Part shown: in pieces, positions 59,066 through 64,000 of the stretch
Layout of the letters: each line of letters starts with the position of its first letter
How positions within the stretch are numbered: the first letter of the stretch is position 1
DNA from: Vicia villosa
Taxonomy: Eukaryota > Streptophyta > Magnoliopsida > Fabales > Fabaceae
Reading direction: 5' to 3'
Length of the DNA: 64,000 nt
Assembly: GCF_029867415.1 (NCBI RefSeq)
Contig: NC_081185.1
Location: 81,255,553 to 81,319,552 of the forward strand
Notes under the pieces: model-generated
Told to the model about the DNA's origin: nothing
Databases searched by the model: none
What the model saw: the letters and a program-made list of their open reading frames with translations, nothing else
Program-made: the position numbers and the translations under genes

Positions 59066-60286
59066 ATTAATGTAAGATTTATAAAAACACCACAAAAATA
59101 ATATTTTAAAATATCAGTATAAAATATTTTTATAATTTCTAAAATAAATATAAATATTTTAAAATTGAAATATGAGAAAAAGAGTTTTTATATACTTTAC
59201 AAAATCTTTAATTCATTCTTATTATATAAAATTAAAAAAACATATGAAAAAATATTTGAGAGATAACCCTAAATATAACCTGCAGTCAAGAAAGACGGAA
59301 CGACGCCGCTGCCAATTCTCCATGCCTACTATTTTTGTTCATTTATTGCCATTATTTATTATTTATTTTATTAAAATTCATTAAAATAAAAGCAAAACAC
59401 CTCTCTCATACACTGATTCATCTCTCAATTTCTATTTGTTCTCAAAGAAAACCTCTACGCTAACGCTCCGAGACACGCCTCTTCCTCTCTCAAAATCAAC
59501 ATCAAGCATAAACTAATATCAATAAACGCTCATCCCATGAACGCTAAACACATATTTCATTATTGTCAGGGAGATTACATGTTATATGGAACTCAAATCA
59601 AATAGAAACACAAATCAAAAGTAGCAAAAAGTTACTACAAAAAAATAAATATGGTACTTTCTCTTCTTCTGCGTTTTGCTTTTGTTCTTGGGCTCTGAAT
59701 CTTATTCTCTTATTATTTGTTATTGATCTTGTGAGTGTGGAGTTGCTGCGGCTGTGGTTTTGAATGTGAATGTTGAGGGTGAGAATAGGCTACGGTTTTC
59801 GGGAGGTTGTGAGTGAGTTATGTAGCAAGGTTTAAGGGTTTTGAGGAAGAAATTTGGCAGAGTTTTAATGGTATTTTGATGGTGATTTTTGGTGTTTGTA
59901 ATGAGGAGGAAATGAAGGTTGTTATAGAGTGTGTTTGAAGGAGGAAGATAAAGGGAATTTAAATATTTTAGGATTCCCAAAGAACTATTGCATTCCCAAT
60001 TAATATCAATAATTTTACTTCACTCAGGTAACTTTTGAATTTTGAAATATTGAATTCCTAAATGATACCAATAATATTTTACGTTTTCCCAAAGAAGTTA
60101 TTTAGAGTCATCAGGTAATATTTAGAGTCATCATAATACCTATTTTTCCAATGATTTCAGTTTCCCATAGCAAACAAATTTTATATTTATTTCATTTATA
60201 GAAACATGTAAATATCATAGAAAGGTTGAGAATTTGCCAAGTGTCAAACTTGCCAAAATACTCATCTTGCTTTATTATATTGTATG

Positions 60287-60404
60287 ATTCTGCCACATCA
60301 TATCAGTAATTTAAGATTTAAAGTATGACTTGATGCTTAACAAAGTCGTGATTGGTTGACAGTGTAAAACTTTTTTACACTGTCAGTGCACCACCCCTTT
60401 TCTC
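60287..60404. mobile_element. truncated MITE (right part only)
   Basis: It matches 56101-56218, including the right terminal inverted repeat. The left terminus is absent because the duplication starts inside the MITE. Confidence 0.85.
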
Positions 60405-60744
60405 TTAAATAATTATTTCCCAGCTTTAAAACAATAATAAAATAATGAATAATTGATAAATTAAAATACTAATTCAAATCTATTTTCATTTTCAAGAAAA
60501 TCGGATACAATAATAACTAATTTATTAACTTACTAAATAAATTAGACACATATTTTTAAAAAATAGTTAATTTTATTAAATAATAAAATTAATTAAATAA
60601 TGATGATTAAGTTTAGAAAATAAGAACCTCGTAATTCTAATAACCATTATGCAGTGATTTTCTTTATAAAATTTTATTAGTTAGTTAAGTAAAAAAAAAT
60701 ATTAATTTTATAAAATGTCAACTCAATGATTCCAATAACTCACA

Positions 60745-63700
60745 CTAGTGTGTATACCCGTGCGAGGCACGGGACAAAAGGGAAAAGGGTCGCTCAGATT
60801 CTTAAAAGTTTGATTATTATTTTATTATTATTTTTTTCAAAAAAATAAAATAAAAGACTAAATCTAAAGCTATTAAGATTTATTTATTAATCAATAATTA
60901 AAATTTATTAACAAAATTAAATTAAATGTATAACAAATAAATAAAATAAAATAAAAACTATCCTACAAACCTACAAAAGGCGGAAGGAGCGCCCCATTCC
61001 TTCAAATATTTTTTAAAATTTTTTTAACTAAATTTTTTAAATGTTATTACTAAAAACAACAAATAATCTAAAAAGGATTTGATTTAATTTTATTCAAAAT
61101 AATGAAAAACAAACTTAACCAAAAAAAAGAACAAAGAACCGTCTACGGTAAAAAAGAATTATTTTGACTGATTATTATTTAATTAATGAATATCTACAAC
61201 TAAATAAAAATTAAAAGAAAATAAAATAAAACCAAAAAAAAACTCTAAAAAAAAAGAGAGAGCATTCCATGACTTCAATTTTTAATTAAGATCTTATTTA
61301 ATTAGCTTAAAAACAAAGACCAAATCAAAAGTCACGTTATTTATTTTAATAAATTCTAACCCATTCCTATTTTTATTTTTGTTTTTAGTTTTTTTGTCTA
61401 TAGGTATTATATTATCAAGAAATATGATTATTAGTATTATTGTTTGTTATTATTTACTACTGTGTCTACAAAGAAAAAATTAATTGATAGTTGCTTGTTG
61501 TGTGAGTTAAATTTTGGAAAAAATAAAATATGAAAAATAAACAAAATACTGATAGACATGCAAAATATATGTATTCACCCATTATAATTGTCTCATGTTT
61601 TTTCATAAATTAATAAAATAAATCATACTTAATTGAGTGAATCAATTTTCATAGAAACAAAATGATATTGTCATCTTTAAATTTAATTTCACCATTTATA
61701 AACCTATGATATTGTTTTTTTCCTTCTTCATATTAAAATACAACATAAAGTATTAATTTGTCTTTAGTTTATAACTTAAAGTCATTCGCACTTTTTAGGT
61801 ATATACTCTATTTTATATGATTTGCATCTGCCTAAAATTAAAATAAAATATATCATAAATTTATTTTAATTTTTTACAAATAAGACAATTAATTTTAATA
61901 GAGATAAATAATCTATAATATGTTCACATATTTTTTTAAAAAAATAAATAAATTTTTTGCAGTTCTAAGTTTTTACCAATAATATAGTCATCTTATAATC
62001 AACAATATAATTATTTATTAAGAATATATTTATTTTAGAAGCATGTTATCTAATTATTTAAAAATTATAATCTTTTTATATATTTATTTTGGAAGAATGT
62101 TGTCTAATTATTTAAGCTACTAATAAAAAAAATAGTTTACACCGTCAACAAATCATTCTTTTAAATGAAAATGATTTACAGATTAATTATAAATCAATTT
62201 CATAAATCTTACTTATTAATTAAATTTGTAATGTATAAAACTAATATTTTTAAAAATTTAATATAATTCATGTATCATAAACAATTATTTTGATTCGTCT
62301 TATGAATTTAAACATTCAACATATCCTTAATTTTTCAAACGAAATCAATTGAAAAAATTTCTTTCAATTAAAACAAATCTGTGCAATATTTTAGAACTAC
62401 TTATGTATTTGTTATTAGTAGTATACATAAAAAAATTCTTCAAATAATAAAGTATTTATTGTTAATAGATATTAATAGATATATTTTTATTACTTAAAAA
62501 TAGTAATAGGATTGAGAATTTGTCTAGGGTCAAACTTGCCAAAATAATCATTTTACTTTATCATATTGTATTATTAATTCTATGAGATGGGAATAAATTG
62601 TACTTAAAATAATATAGGATAAGAAAAAAAAATGTTTTATTAATCATTAAATAATAAAATGGAGGTGAAAAATAATGTACTTCAAATGTTTTTTATAAAA
62701 AGTAATGTCCAGATTTTAGTAATCATATACTCGCTTAATATATAGTCAACTTTGAACTTACTAATTGATTATGACACACCAAATTAGTAAATTTATAAAT
62801 AAAAAATATATTTAAAAATATGAACTATAAAATGGTTATATTTAGAAAAATAAATTTAATTCTATAATTAAATATTATTAAACCTTAAATTTAAATTTTA
62901 AAATAAAAAATATTTAATTATAGTTGATAAAAAATAATTGAACAATTTAATATTATTGTTAATTTAGATGAAAATTAAAATACATTCTTATTGATAAATG
63001 TAAACTCAACAGTCAACTATCTCTTTCTTCTTGCTATTTAATTTGAAACCAAGAAAGTCAACTATCTCTTTCTTCTTGCTATTTAATTTGAAACCAAGAA
63101 AGAAAATAGAAAATAAAATAGTACAGGTCAAATATGGATTTAAATGGATTGCCAAATTTGTGACAATGTGTTGTGAACATTTAATTGGACAACTCAATCA
63201 TATTAATTAATGTGAACATTTAATTGGACAACTCAATCATATTAATATTAATTAATGTAAGATTTATAAAAACACCACAAAAATAATATTTTAAAATATC
63301 AGTATAAAATATTTTTATAATTTCTAAAATAAATATAAATATTTTAAAATTGAAATATGAGAAAAAGAGTTTTTATATACTTTACAAAATCTTTAATTCA
63401 TTCTTATTATATAAAATTAAAAAAACATATGAAAAAATATTTGAGAGATAACCCTAAATATAACCTGCAGTCAAGAAAGACGGAACGACGCCGCTGCCAA
63501 TTCTCCATGCCTACTATTTTTGTTCATTTATTGCCATTATTTATTATTTATTTTATTAAAATTCATTAAAATAAAAGCAAAACACCTCTCTCATACACTG
63601 ATTCATCTCTCAATTTCTATTTGTTCTCAAAGAAAACCTCTACGCTAACGCTCCGAGACACGCCTCTTCCTCTCTCAAAATCAACATCAAGCATAAACTA

Positions 63701-64000
63701 ATATCAATAAACGCTCATCCCATGAACGCTAAACACATATTTCATTATTGTCAGGGAGATTACATGTTATATGGAACTCAAATCAAATAGAAACACAAAT
63801 CAAAAGTAGCAAAAAGTTACTACAAAAAAATAAATATGGTACTTTCTCTTCTTCTGCGTTTTGCTTTTGTTCTTGGGCTCTGAATCTTATTCTCTTATTA
63901 TTTGTTATTGATCTTGTGAGTGTGGAGTTGCTGCGGCTGTGGTTTTGAATGTGAATGTTGAGGGTGAGAATAGGCTACGGTTTTCGGGAGGTTGTGAGTG
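60745..64000 (-). mobile_element. Helitron D copy 2, 5' end beyond the window
   Basis: CTAG at 60745-60748 and the CCCGTGC/GCACGGG palindrome repeat the 3' end of copy 1. By the constant offset its 5' terminus should fall near 64473. Confidence 0.8.

Larger units (their letters stand above)
56101..60286. repeat. tandem segmental duplication, copy 1 (4186 bp)
   Basis: This segment is repeated from 60287 to the window end with an offset of 4186 and later 4185 bases. I noticed only about five differences (for example gtctttg/gtatttg at 58220/62405, cacatt/cagatt at 58016, and A-run lengths). It starts inside the MITE and contains the MITE right part, 340 bp of flank and the whole of Helitron D. 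Confidence 0.95.
56559..60287 (-). mobile_element. non-autonomous Helitron (element D, copy 1, 3.7 kb)
   Basis: The 3' end is on the plus strand as ACTAG (CTAG 56559-56562) with the palindrome CCCGTGC-gag-GCACGGG (56571-56587). The 5' end, read on the minus strand, is A|TCATACAATATAATAAAG from 60287. A related, decayed 5' block (gagaatttgtctagggtcaa...) lies inside at 58327-58390, and another outside at 49063. There is no transposase. The short open frames at 58821, 59172, 59563 and 59720 have no recognisable protein similarity. Confidence 0.65.
60287..64000. repeat. tandem segmental duplication, copy 2 (cut by window end)
   Basis: It aligns with 56101-59815 almost base for base and continues past the window. 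It begins with a MITE remnant (60287-60404) that lacks the left inverted repeat, then the 340-bp flank, then Helitron D copy 2. Confidence 0.95.

Noticed and set aside
58821..59980. short ORFs inside Helitron D (63-86 aa) as genes
   Set aside because: They have low-complexity composition and no motif. Their recurrence in copy 2 is explained by the recent tandem duplication.

Overview
This window is repeat-dominated nuclear DNA from a plant, almost certainly a legume. The pointers are an Ogre-type Ty3/gypsy element with 4.7-kb LTRs and a second RNase H, an L1-type LINE, Helitrons with the plant CTAG-plus-hairpin terminus, and a 9-bp-TSD MITE of a kind common in legumes. Ogre abundance favours tribe Fabeae (pea, vetch, lentil), but I cannot name the species. 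There is no bacterial-style gene organisation, rRNA, CRISPR array or confident tRNA. The only recognisable host-gene trace is a broken purple acid phosphatase first exon.

Layout. 1-2992: 3' end and 3' LTR of a Tat/Ogre-like element that starts upstream. 2993-4223: flank without recognisable content. 4224-8204: a minus-strand LINE with frameshifts, cut by an Ogre insertion at 8204/8205. 8205-29167: a two-LTR Ogre (LTR 8205-12868, ORF1, frameshifted gag-pro, putative 263-bp intron, intact RT-RH-aRH-INT, repeat-rich 3' UTR, LTR 24479-29167). 29168-30130: a second copy of the Ogre leader and ORF1 start, so the array reads LTR-internal-LTR-truncated internal. 30131-31177: an inverted repeat, an AT microsatellite and a Helitron 3' end.

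31328-45057 is the most interesting part: a complete-looking 13.73-kb Helitron on the minus strand, with both termini and an A/T insertion site. It carries a seven-exon Rep-helicase gene, a multi-exon RPA1-like gene and, on the opposite strand, three genes with B3-type DNA-binding domains. The Rep-helicase and RPA genes are the usual replication set of plant Helitrons. The B3 genes look like cargo or regulatory additions, and one has an in-frame stop.

45058-50045 holds microsatellites, the phosphatase fragment, unidentified minus-strand exon-like pieces and a tRNA-derived SINE-like stretch. 50046-55960 is a 5.9-kb non-autonomous Helitron with exon-like fragments. 56036-56218 is a MITE. From 56101 to the window end is a near-identical tandem duplication with a 4186-bp unit. 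Its junction coincides with the 5' terminus of a 3.7-kb minus-strand Helitron, which suggests Helitron read-through or tandem transposition. Coordinates of introns and motifs were derived by hand.
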